A stretch of DNA of 5,684 bases from a bacterium (GCA_009773075.1 WOUX01000107.1:1-5684); one strand, 5' to 3'; positions 1 through 5,307 are shown, counted from the first letter of the stretch. Made by a program: numbers and translations. The notes: generated from the sequence alone by a model not told the origin.

Positions 1-93
1 ACCCTCTTTTACCCACTTTGCTATTGTTCCTCCACACCCCATCTCCGCATCGTCCGGGTGTGCCATGATTACCATTATTCTATCTGTTTCCAT
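1..93 (-). CDS. PIG-L/LmbE-family N-deacetylase, N-terminal 31 residues (cut by window edge)
   Basis: The minus strand from ATG 93 encodes METDRIMVIMAHPDD followed by AEMGCGGTIAKWVKEG and then leaves the window. AHPDD (residues 11-15) followed by E and a GCGG turn is the hallmark of the PIG-L/LmbE deacetylases (MshB, BshB, GlcNAc-PI deacetylase). By family knowledge His12 and Asp15 bind the catalytic zinc and Asp14 is the general base; the third zinc ligand lies beyond the window. These enzymes remove the acetyl group from N-acetylglucosamine on a small aglycone. A GAAGG Shine-Dalgarno ends 7 bases before the ATG, and an in-frame TGA lies eight codons upstream with no other start between. It is the third gene of the acyltransferase-glycosyltransferase-deacetylase series, 98 bases after the glycosyltransferase. 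The family call is firm; the substrate is not known, but the preceding MshA-like gene suggests a GlcNAc-containing product as substrate. Confidence 0.9.
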   Translation of the reverse strand, partial: METDRIMVIMAHPDDAEMGCGGTIAKWVKEG

Positions 94-124
94 CTGGATA
101 CCTTCTACGATAATTCAGTTCAGA

Positions 125-179
125 GTTCACAGTTCAGGGTTCTGGGTCAATAGATAACAGTGAACCGTGAACAGTGAAC
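125..179. repeat. Imperfect inverted repeat of GTTCAC/GTGAAC units between two operon genes
   Basis: Positions 125-142 (gttcacagttcagggttc) pair with 162-179 (gaaccgtgaacagtgaac) at 16 of 18 positions, with a 19-base loop. Each arm is built from near-tandem 7-8 base units (GTTCAC/GTTCAG), and further degenerate units extend to about 116 and 185. It sits in the gap between the glycosyltransferase stop and the deacetylase start. There is no U-tract after it on the minus strand, so a terminator role is not well supported. I have an impression of similar GTGAAC/GTTCAC repeats in intergenic regions of other environmental bacteria. It could act as a folded RNA spacer or simply be a dispersed repeat. 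Confidence 0.75.
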
Positions 180-191
180 GGTTACATTTTT

Positions 192-1433
192 TCAAGAAGC
201 CAGCTCAGAGTATAGACTAATCACTTTATCAACAATCAAAGACCACTCAAACTTTTCCGCCCATTTAACGGCCTCTCTGCCAAACCTTTCCTTTATAAAA
301 GGGTTGGCAACTATCCAGTTGATTCTCTCAGCCAGGATCTCAGGATCCCCTTCGGGCACTAAAAACCCTGCCTCTTCATCTCCCATAACATAGGAAAGCC
401 CTCCAACTTCAGAAGCTATCACAGGGGTCCCACATGCCATCGCCTCTAGGGCAACTATCCCAAAGGATTCATACCTGGATGGAAGAACGCATACCTCGGC
501 ACTGGAGTAATAATAGGGTAATAGATCCTGTCTCTTAGTGCCAAGGAATTCTACTCGGTCTTCAAGGTTCAACTCCGAGGTCAACTTCATCAGATTTTTC
601 AATTCGCTTTTTTCTTCATTGCTTTCATCAGACAGGGTGCCGCCGATGATGAATAATTTTAAGCCGTTACCATTGTTTCCATGATCCTTTTTGAGTATGT
701 TCATAGCCCTGATGAGGTTGTCTATGCCCTTGATGGGATCGATCCGCCCCACAAAGAGTATAAATCTCTGACCATTTAACCCCAAATGAAACTTTGCTTC
801 CTCTGATTTCCACGGTTTAAAAAGATTAGAATCTACCCCACAGGGAATTACTTCAATCCTGTCAAGAGGTATGTCAAATTCTCTATTTATCTGGATTTTT
901 TCCAGAGGGGTTGTGGCAATTACCCTATCAGCAGCTCTGAGAACCCTAATCTCATTCTCTAAACGCAAAGGAGTTTCCTTTTCGTCATCACTCTTTGCTG
1001 CCTGATTTTTCAGAAAACCCAGGGTGTGAGACATATGAACCGTTGGAATTTTCCATTCTTGACCTAGCTTACCGGCTATCCATCCAGATAGCCAGTAATG
1101 ACTATGGATCAAATCGTAAGTTATCCCCTCTTCCCGGGCAAAACTGAAGATACCCTCCAGAAACTCTGGCAAATAGTTCCAGATCAGATTCTTGTGATAA
1201 GGTTCCTCCATACCTGCCTTTATATGTACAACCCGCACCTTTTCATCCATGTAAACCATCTTAGATATAGACGGATTCTTGGATCGGGTAAAGATATCCA
1301 CCCTAATACCCCTTTCACCAAGCTTACGGCTGAGTTCCCGGACATATACGTTCATACCCCCGGTATCCCTTCCTCCTAATACATCCAGGGGGCAGCTATG
1401 AACAGATAGCATAATCACCCTATTTAACGACAT
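192..1433 (-). CDS. MshA-like GT4 (GT-B fold) retaining glycosyltransferase
   Basis: A complete 413-residue cytoplasmic glycosyltransferase with no signal peptide. The N-terminal Rossmann domain has the acceptor-side glycine loop DTGGMNVYV (23-31), then HSHYWLSG (110-117) and HTLG..KN (136-143). All three closely resemble actinobacterial MshA, which joins UDP-GlcNAc to inositol-1-phosphate. The C-terminal nucleotide-sugar domain has FVGRIDPIKG (227-236; Arg230 and Lys235 expected to contact the diphosphate) and the EX7E motif ESFGIVALE (Glu322 and Glu330). The ATG is preceded by AGAGGG five bases away, lying in the 16-base gap after the acyltransferase stop, so the two are translationally close and co-transcribed. 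The next gene is a PIG-L deacetylase, the same enzyme order as mshA/mshB or bshA/bshB chemistry. The donor is probably UDP-GlcNAc by inference. The acceptor cannot be read from sequence; BshA-like or polysaccharide GT4 roles remain possible. Confidence 0.93.
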   Translation of the reverse strand: MSLNRVIMLSVHSCPLDVLGGRDTGGMNVYVRELSRKLGERGIRVDIFTRSKNPSISKMVYMDEKVRVVHIKAGMEEPYHKNLIWNYLPEFLEGIFSFAREEGITYDLIHSHYWLSGWIAGKLGQEWKIPTVHMSHTLGFLKNQAAKSDDEKETPLRLENEIRVLRAADRVIATTPLEKIQINREFDIPLDRIEVIPCGVDSNLFKPWKSEEAKFHLGLNGQRFILFVGRIDPIKGIDNLIRAMNILKKDHGNNGNGLKLFIIGGTLSDESNEEKSELKNLMKLTSELNLEDRVEFLGTKRQDLLPYYYSSAEVCVLPSRYESFGIVALEAMACGTPVIASEVGGLSYVMGDEEAGFLVPEGDPEILAERINWIVANPFIKERFGREAVKWAEKFEWSLIVDKVISLYSELAS

Positions 1434-1449
1434 ATTAACCCTCTTTACT

Positions 1450-2493
1450 TCACACTGAAAAATTCCCTTTGGAGCTTTCCTTCCTTATAATCATCCTGTA
1501 TATATTGGAATCCTTAGCCCCAAGGCGATATTTGTAATCTTCCTCCCCCCTTAAGAAGTCGAATTCACTCCGCCCCGATTCAATTGCCTCTCGGATCAAA
1601 TGAGCCACAAGGACTATGCCCGGACTTAAGTAGGAATAATCTGGGTCATAACCCGAGTTGTACAGGTAGACTTTGTTCTGGTAATCAAAACACATTGAAG
1701 ATGCCATACAGGTTTCATCCATATATAAAAAAGACAAATTCAACCAATTCTCCGGGAAGAGAATATTGGCAATATCTTGAAAAAACAGCTCCATATCCCT
1801 ATTCATAAAGTCTCCCTTCTGTACATTACTTTTACGGTGTAATAACAGAAAATGTTCGATACCCTCAGTTACGGAACCGGAATTTTTGACACCATAATCA
1901 TTTGCAGATTGAGATACTCTTTCAACCCGTCTAATCTTACGCCGCAGTTCGTGACGGTCTTTCTTGTCTAAGGATTCCAGATACTCCCCCCATGAGGAAG
2001 GCAGACTGACTTTGGGGCAGACATCTTCCACGGAAACCTCAGCATAGTATCCATTCTCATCAAGAAGTTGCTTTAAAATATTCAATGTAATTGAGGTCTC
2101 TTTCAAACAGTGAAGGTCAATAAAATCCCACTCATTTTCAGTGGATTTCCAAAAATCCACTGTATTTCTACAGATATCTTCCTCATACCCGGATCTGGCA
2201 ATAATATCAAGGTAATCGGTCACATCGGTTCCCCCCAGAAATCTCATTACCCTTTTGCCGTCAGGGGATGATTCGACAGAGAAAGAAACCAAGCCCATAA
2301 GGGCACCTTTTTTCTGGCGAAAAGCCATAAGCCTTAATGCTTTATCCTTCCCAAAATGTCTCCACCAGGTACTCTGCCACTGGCAGGTAAGGAAGACCTC
2401 ATTGGCTGAACTCTTATCTATGAGTTCTCTCCAATCCTCTTCCAATATGCCAAACGCACTGCTTCCAGTATACAGCTCCGTTTTCACATCCAT
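1450..2493 (-). CDS. CelD/FemAB-like GNAT-fold acyltransferase (Acetyltransf_6 type)
   Basis: A 347-residue soluble protein of the large CelD/BcsL acetyltransferase group (PF13480 type). Visible signatures are FLTCQWQSTWWRHFG (34-48), LGGTDVTDYLDI (86-97), the basic helix HELRRKIRRVER (181-192) and the C-terminal FDFLRGEEDYKYRLGA (311-326), the usual fDFlrGdE.YK end of this family. Members transfer acyl or aminoacyl groups to sugars or peptides, from acyl-CoA or (FemX-type) aminoacyl-tRNA; which donor applies here is unknown. I chose ATG 2493 rather than the in-frame TTG at 2535 because AGGGGAG lies 9 bases before it; the extra 14 residues from the TTG would be atypical for the family. First gene of the operon, directly downstream of the promoter at 2587-2615 and 16 bases before the glycosyltransferase. 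It could be the acylating step acting on the deaminated sugar made by its two neighbours. Confidence 0.88.
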   Translation of the reverse strand: MDVKTELYTGSSAFGILEEDWRELIDKSSANEVFLTCQWQSTWWRHFGKDKALRLMAFRQKKGALMGLVSFSVESSPDGKRVMRFLGGTDVTDYLDIIARSGYEEDICRNTVDFWKSTENEWDFIDLHCLKETSITLNILKQLLDENGYYAEVSVEDVCPKVSLPSSWGEYLESLDKKDRHELRRKIRRVERVSQSANDYGVKNSGSVTEGIEHFLLLHRKSNVQKGDFMNRDMELFFQDIANILFPENWLNLSFLYMDETCMASSMCFDYQNKVYLYNSGYDPDYSYLSPGIVLVAHLIREAIESGRSEFDFLRGEEDYKYRLGAKDSNIYRMIIRKESSKGNFSV

Positions 2494-2502
2494 CCTTATA
2501 TG

Positions 2503-2509
2503 CTCCCCT
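2503..2509 (-). promoter_or_regulatory. Ribosome binding site deciding the acyltransferase start
   Basis: AGGGGAG on the minus strand ends 9 bases before ATG 2493. The longer in-frame start is a TTG at 2535 that would place this site inside the coding sequence, so the ATG is preferred. Confidence 0.7.
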
Positions 2510-2586
2510 ACCGATCCCTTCAGACATTTGCACAACCTGCCGAGAGCTTTGAAGAAGTCCCCTGAGAGCTAATTCACAGATCTCCC

Positions 2587-2615
2587 CTTATAACATCAAA
2601 GGGGCTCCAAGTCAA
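2587..2615 (-). promoter_or_regulatory. Sigma70-type promoter of the acyltransferase-glycosyltransferase-deacetylase operon
   Basis: On the minus strand the -35 box TTGACT (2610-2615) and the -10 box TATAAG (2587-2592) are separated by exactly 17 bases. Each matches consensus at 5 of 6 positions, and the -10 is preceded by TGT, giving an extended -10. Transcription would start near 2580, leaving about 87 bases of leader before ATG 2493. No convincing riboswitch or operator palindrome was seen in the leader. Confidence 0.75.
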
Positions 2616-2662
2616 AGGTTTCACTGACTCCAAAAGAGAAGCAAATAAGGGTGATAGATGTA

Positions 2663-2701
2663 AAAAACCCATTCAAACATCTCTGTGTTAAATGGGTTTT
2701 T
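2663..2701 (-). terminator. Rho-independent terminator of the radical SAM gene
   Basis: AAAAACCCATT (2663-2673) pairs perfectly with AATGGGTTTTT (2691-2701), and four more pairs (2676-2679 with 2686-2689) extend the stem inward. On the minus strand the hairpin is followed by a run of six T, as expected for an intrinsic terminator 38 bases after the radical SAM stop. The T-run on the other strand could make it work in both directions, but no plus-strand gene points at it. It separates the radical SAM unit from the operon promoter just downstream. Confidence 0.85.
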
Positions 2702-2738
2702 CATAACCTAAATGTTAAATAACAACCTAACCCCAACT

Positions 2739-3866
2739 TCACCTTAAGGATGGCTCATACCAGCATCTCGGGTCTTCTGCCATCATATCTCCGGAGTAGT
2801 AATAGGCTACCCCCCTGTTACCACCACAAACAAACTTATATTCGCACCTACCACATTTGCCCTGAAGGGCTTCTCTTTTTCTTAACTTCTCGATTGTCTC
2901 AGAATTCTTCCAGATTTCCCTGAAAGGCTTCTCTTTTAGGTCACCTATTTCTATTCTAAGGGTAGGGAAAGGTATCACTTTGCCGTTTGGCTTTATTCCA
3001 TAGTTGAGTATCCCGCCGGCATCTCCAACTACCATCACATCGCTGTAAGGGTCGAAACAGTTTTCCATGAATTCTTCATTGTATGTTATAGACCAGAAGG
3101 GATCATCCGGCAAAGAAGCTACAGGAGATTCTGCCCTAAACCTCCTCTCTGCCAGGTACTCACACATCCACTTTCTCTGCTCCTTTGTCAGGGTTTGATC
3201 TGATATGTTCTCCCCCCTTCCAAATGGGAGAAAATCCATCGCCTCAAAACAGTTTATGTCAAAATCCTGAGTCAGCTTCAAGAGATCGGGGAGTTCATGA
3301 ATGTTTGCCCTGGAAACCGTATGCATAACACACACCTGAAGGCCTGCTTCAAGGCAGTTTTTTATGCCCTTTACAGCTTTCTCAAAAGTTCCAGTTCCTC
3401 TCATGGAATCATGGGTTTTGGCTGTTGCCCCTTCCAAACTTACACCCATCACCCAGATGCCCGCTTCCTTGAGATTCTTAGCGTATTCCATGTCTATTAG
3501 TATGCCATTTGTACACACAGCCAGTTCAAACCTTCTCCCAGCATATTCTGCTATTTCAAGAAAATCCTTCCTTAAAAGGGGTTCGCCACCGAGGATCATC
3601 AAAACCTTCGTATCCGATTCAGAGATATTGTCTATTAGAGCCAGAGCGCCTTCTGTATCAAGTTCATCGCTTTTGGGTTTTCCGGCGGCTAATCCGCAGT
3701 GGCTACATCTTAAATTACATGAATGGGTAATTTCCCAGAAGGCAAAATGAGGTTCTCTAAACCTAAGAAGTTCCTTCTGATACTTACTATGGGTAAAATC
3801 AAGAATGTCCTCCGGTGAAAAATCTAACTTCTTCTTTGGAGCTACTGACTGGCATGATTGACACAT
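2739..3866 (-). CDS. Radical SAM/SPASM enzyme, NirJ/AhbC/AhbD-like subgroup
   Basis: A 375-residue soluble radical SAM enzyme. The SAM-binding [4Fe-4S] motif is CNLRCSHC (Cys50, 54, 57) after WEITHS, followed by the GGEP SAM-contact motif (93-96), CTNG (118-121) and a SLEG strand (143-146). The C-terminal SPASM region carries C-x2-C-x5-C-x20-C (Cys338, 341, 347, 368) in CGRCEYKFVCGG and AEDPRCWYEP, much like NirJ and AhbC/AhbD, which modify haem precursors; related enzymes modify peptides. Unusually, the cysteines expected in the G-C-x-AG and PCP motifs around PNGKV are Asp282 and Phe300, so a first auxiliary cluster probably cannot form in the usual way. The N-terminus has an extra CQSC (Cys2, Cys5). 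ATG 3866 is chosen over an in-frame GTG at 3947 because a strong GGAGG lies just before it and the GTG lies upstream of the predicted transcript start. It is monocistronic, between its own promoter and terminator. The substrate is unknown. Confidence 0.92.
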   Translation of the reverse strand: MCQSCQSVAPKKKLDFSPEDILDFTHSKYQKELLRFREPHFAFWEITHSCNLRCSHCGLAAGKPKSDELDTEGALALIDNISESDTKVLMILGGEPLLRKDFLEIAEYAGRRFELAVCTNGILIDMEYAKNLKEAGIWVMGVSLEGATAKTHDSMRGTGTFEKAVKGIKNCLEAGLQVCVMHTVSRANIHELPDLLKLTQDFDINCFEAMDFLPFGRGENISDQTLTKEQRKWMCEYLAERRFRAESPVASLPDDPFWSITYNEEFMENCFDPYSDVMVVGDAGGILNYGIKPNGKVIPFPTLRIEIGDLKEKPFREIWKNSETIEKLRKREALQGKCGRCEYKFVCGGNRGVAYYYSGDMMAEDPRCWYEPSLR

Positions 3867-3872
3867 GACAAG

Positions 3873-3881
3873 CCCTCCTCT
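3873..3881 (-). promoter_or_regulatory. Ribosome binding site deciding the radical SAM start
   Basis: AGAGGAGGG on the minus strand ends 6 bases before ATG 3866 and is the best Shine-Dalgarno in the window. It rules against the longer frame that opens with GTG at 3947. Confidence 0.8.
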
Positions 3882-3937
3882 GTTAACATCCAGCGAAAGC
3901 ATTATTAATGATTGACAATTATTACCCTTTTTTATCT

Positions 3938-3966
3938 TATATAACACCCTTCTATGGAAAATTCAA
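3938..3966 (-). promoter_or_regulatory. Predicted promoter of the radical SAM gene
   Basis: On the minus strand TTGAAT (3961-3966) and TATATA (3938-3943) are 17 bases apart, and TGT precedes the -10, giving an extended -10 like that of the other minus-strand promoter. The start site would be near 3931, with a leader of about 65 bases to ATG 3866. The hexamers match consensus less well than those at 2587-2615. Confidence 0.55.
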
Positions 3967-4101
3967 CCTTTTTGTCAGACATTTCGCCTTGTTGAACAAT
4001 ATGATGCCCCCTACCCTCCCTGTCTATGTAAGAATGTATGGGCTGCTTCCTTCAGCCTTCATATTTTTCTTGACAGAAAATAGAAAGGGGGGTTAAAGAA
4101 A
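3967..4101. other. Divergent intergenic region between the radical SAM unit and the plus-strand redox genes
   Basis: This AT-rich stretch separates two divergently transcribed units and holds no convincing gene. It has a short odd palindrome TTGTT-G-AACAA (3989-3999) that could be an operator, though it is short enough to be chance. It also has a perfect plus-strand -35 TTGACA (4070-4075), whose best 17-base partner, TTAAAG (4093-4098), is a poor -10. A GGGGGG run (4087-4092) precedes the ATG at 4102 by 9 bases and would have served the thioredoxin remnant as its ribosome binding site. The plus-strand promoter therefore probably lies here but cannot be fixed. Confidence 0.35.
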
Positions 4102-4158
4102 ATGAAGACCGAGATTTTAGGGACGGGCTATCCCAAGTGTAAAAAGATTGTCGGTTAG
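4102..4158 (+). pseudogene. Remnant of a small TM0996/Thioredoxin_3-type thioredoxin
   Basis: ATG 4102 opens an 18-codon frame, MKTEILGTGYPKCKKIVG, ending at TAG 4156-4158. It reads like the first strand and active site of the roughly 80-residue redox-active disulfide proteins, which start M-K-I-x-I-L-G-T-G-C-P-K-C-K-K. Here the first active-site Cys is Tyr10, Cys13 remains, and the frame stops where the first helix should begin. Translation past the stop gives EKKTRTAMNRSEGINN before a TGA at 4207; this has a faint look of the family's helix, but most of it overlaps the inverted-repeat arm at 4171-4196, so homology there is doubtful. No later part of the fold is recognisable downstream. The simplest reading is a decayed or insertion-truncated gene. 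A real 18-residue peptide is possible but less likely. Confidence 0.65.
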
Positions 4159-4170
4159 GAAAAGAAAACA

Positions 4171-4196
4171 CGGACTGCTATGAATAGAAGTGAGGG
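4171..4196 (+). repeat. Left arm of a two-block inverted repeat flanking the exported protein gene
   Basis: CGGACTGCTAT (4171-4181), four bases, then AGAAGTGAGGG (4186-4196). Both 11-base blocks recur exactly, in reverse complement and in the right order, at 4694-4721, where the spacer is six bases. The arm begins 12 bases after the stop of the thioredoxin remnant and ends 29 bases before ATG 4226. Confidence 0.8.
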
Positions 4197-4215
4197 AATT
4201 AACAATTGAATCCAT

Positions 4216-4220
4216 GGAGG
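4216..4220 (+). promoter_or_regulatory. Ribosome binding site deciding the exported protein start
   Basis: GGAGG ends 5 bases before ATG 4226. That start gives a textbook signal peptide, whereas the longer frame from GTG 4190 would put 12 extra residues, several of them acidic, ahead of it and would begin inside the inverted-repeat arm. Confidence 0.75.
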
Positions 4221-4225
4221 ACAAA

Positions 4226-4684
4226 ATGCGAAAAGCAGGCACCTTAATAACAGTGATTTTCATTCTCAGCCTTCTCCTCGTCACAGAATCTTCTGCTCAG
4301 AGAGGAATGAAGTGTTTGGGGAGTGGAGGCTGGGGTCCGGGAGGTCAATACGGTAGGATGTATGACCCCAAAACCGTTGAAATCATCAGCGGGGAGGTAG
4401 TCAGCATTGAAAGGATTACCCCAATAAAAGGAATGTACTACGGTGTACATCTGATTGTTAAAACAGGCAAAGAAACAATTCCGATTCATTTGGGACCGGG
4501 ATGGTACATCGAAAACCAGGATATTAAGATTCAGCCGAAGGACAAGATTGAGGTCAAAGGCTCAAAGATAACCTTTCAAGGAACACCGGCTGTCATTGCT
4601 GCTGAAGTAAAAAAAGGAGACGAAATACTGAGGCTTCGTGATGAAAAAGGTTTTCCTGTTTGGGCAGGTTGGAGAAGACGTTAG
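4226..4684 (+). CDS. Small exported protein with an OB-fold-like beta domain
   Basis: A 152-residue precursor. Residues 1-24 are a Sec signal peptide: a basic MRK end, a hydrophobic ITVIFILSLLLV core and a likely cut after SSA before QRG. The mature part opens with one Cys (Cys30) and a Gly/Trp/Tyr-rich linker GSGGWGPGGQYGRMYDP (33-49). It then alternates strands and turns (SGEVVSIERI, YYGVHLIVK, ETIPIHLGPGWYI, KDKIEVKGS, PAVIAAEVKKGDE) in a pattern that recalls small OB-fold periplasmic proteins such as the BOF group. It ends FPVWAGWRRR. I know similar hypothetical proteins by their look, often labelled DNA-binding because of the fold, but export argues against that role, and I assign no function. 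The gene lies between two arms of an inverted repeat and is followed after 107 bases by a PF04060-type Fe-S protein gene in the same direction. Periplasmic location is likely. Confidence 0.82.
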   Translation: MRKAGTLITVIFILSLLLVTESSAQRGMKCLGSGGWGPGGQYGRMYDPKTVEIISGEVVSIERITPIKGMYYGVHLIVKTGKETIPIHLGPGWYIENQDIKIQPKDKIEVKGSKITFQGTPAVIAAEVKKGDEILRLRDEKGFPVWAGWRRR

Positions 4685-4693
4685 TAAACAACA

Positions 4694-4721
4694 CCCTCAC
4701 TTCTCTTCTTATAGCAGTCCG
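4694..4721 (-). repeat. Right arm of the two-block inverted repeat
   Basis: CCCTCACTTCT (4694-4704), six bases, then ATAGCAGTCCG (4711-4721). This is the reverse complement of the left arm at 4171-4196, exact over both 11-base blocks. It starts 9 bases after the stop of the exported protein gene. Matching stops abruptly on both sides, and no clear target-site duplication was found; the only shared outer sequence is CAAGTGT at 4134-4140 and 4723-4729. Confidence 0.8.
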
Positions 4722-4791
4722 GCAAGTGTTAAGAGTTTCGCTGTAGCAGTAAAAAATGCAGAAGCATACCAAAAAGGAGTGAAGAAAAACA

Positions 4792-5307
4792 ATGTTGCTT
4801 AAAGGATATAAATTCACCGTCGGTATGTGTTTAGCAGACACAGATGATATCGGGGACGTACTGCCTTATCTCAATGCCACTTTCAGAGGATGTATGTATA
4901 ATCACAATGAACAGGTTCTCACCCTGAAAAAGGATGGCAGGCAGATAACCTTCCGTCCCAAAGAGATCGCCATAACCAAGCTTGAAAACGAGAATAAGGC
5001 AAGAGAAATCCTGGATTGGTTAAAAAACCTTATAAATAAGACCTATGATAACCATAAAAATATCAAGCCAAAGTTAGATAGCTGGCTGATATTGACTCCA
5101 TTGAGCCTTTCCGGTTCTCTTCCAGGTGAGAAATGTAAAGATTGTTCCGGAAAAGACTGTTATGGTTTTGCCCAGAAGTTAATAGTTGGAGAGGTAAACA
5201 TTGTGCAGTGCAAACCTCTCTTCACCAGTGAATTTAGAGAGAAGAGGAAAAAGGTACTGGGTCTTTTAGAACAAGCTGGGTACAATGTTCCCGGAGAGTC
5301 CTTTTGA
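4792..5307 (+). CDS. Stand-alone PF04060-type [4Fe-4S] cluster protein
   Basis: A 171-residue cytoplasmic protein with no signal peptide. The C-terminal part holds C-x2-C-x4-C-x16-C (Cys115, 118, 123, 140) within CKDCSGKDCYGFAQKL and VGEVNIVQCKPL. This is exactly the spacing of the PF04060 Fe-S domain found in RnfB and in corrinoid Fe-S/CODH-ACS subunits. The N-terminal domain (4-90: LKGYKFTV, DIGDVLPYLNA, GRQITFRPKEIAI, REILDWLKNLIN) matches my recollection of small orphan Fe-S proteins of anaerobes that share this two-part layout. They are presumed to carry electrons or to serve a corrinoid or redox enzyme; no reaction is known to me. The usual LP-x-T-N-C-G entry to the cluster is altered to LPGEKCKDCS. 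ATG 4792 has an in-frame TGA four codons upstream; its AAGGAG lies rather far off (12 bases). Neighbours are an exported OB-like protein and an exported thioredoxin. Confidence 0.85.
   Translation: MLLKGYKFTVGMCLADTDDIGDVLPYLNATFRGCMYNHNEQVLTLKKDGRQITFRPKEIAITKLENENKAREILDWLKNLINKTYDNHKNIKPKLDSWLILTPLSLSGSLPGEKCKDCSGKDCYGFAQKLIVGEVNIVQCKPLFTSEFREKRKKVLGLLEQAGYNVPGESF

Noticed and set aside
2494..2535. Fourteen-residue upstream extension of the acyltransferase starting at TTG
   Set aside because: AGGGGAG lies 9 bases before ATG 2493 and would be inside the extended frame; TTG is a weaker start without a comparable site.
2620..2706. Minus-strand mini-frame beginning MKNPFNTEMFEW, considered as a radical SAM precursor peptide
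   Set aside because: It is formed by the two arms of the terminator hairpin and lacks a ribosome binding site, so it is more likely a by-product of the stem sequence.
3364..3750. 128-codon plus-strand frame antisense to the radical SAM gene
   Set aside because: It is a shadow of a strongly conserved coding sequence on the minus strand, with no domain or credible start signal.
3867..3947. Twenty-seven-residue upstream extension of the radical SAM protein starting at GTG
   Set aside because: The GTG lies upstream of the predicted transcription start and has no good ribosome binding site, while ATG 3866 has GAGGAGGG.
3908..4096. 62-codon plus-strand frame across the divergent intergenic region
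   Set aside because: It overlaps the radical SAM promoter and leader, has no recognisable motifs and looks like a chance frame in AT-rich DNA.
4070..4098. Plus-strand promoter with perfect TTGACA
   Set aside because: The partner -10 at 17 bases (TTAAAG) is poor and would lie almost on the ATG of the thioredoxin remnant; kept only as a note in the intergenic entry.
4134..4729. CAAGTGT direct repeats at 4134-4140 and 4723-4729 as a target-site duplication of an inserted cassette
   Set aside because: The right copy begins 2 bases outside the repeat arm but the left copy is 30 bases outside its arm, so they do not bracket the element symmetrically.
4593..4841. 82-codon minus-strand frame spanning the end of the exported protein gene and the right repeat arm
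   Set aside because: It overlaps two plus-strand genes with clear family or signal-peptide features; its hydrophobic stretch comes from translating the gap and repeat arm backwards.
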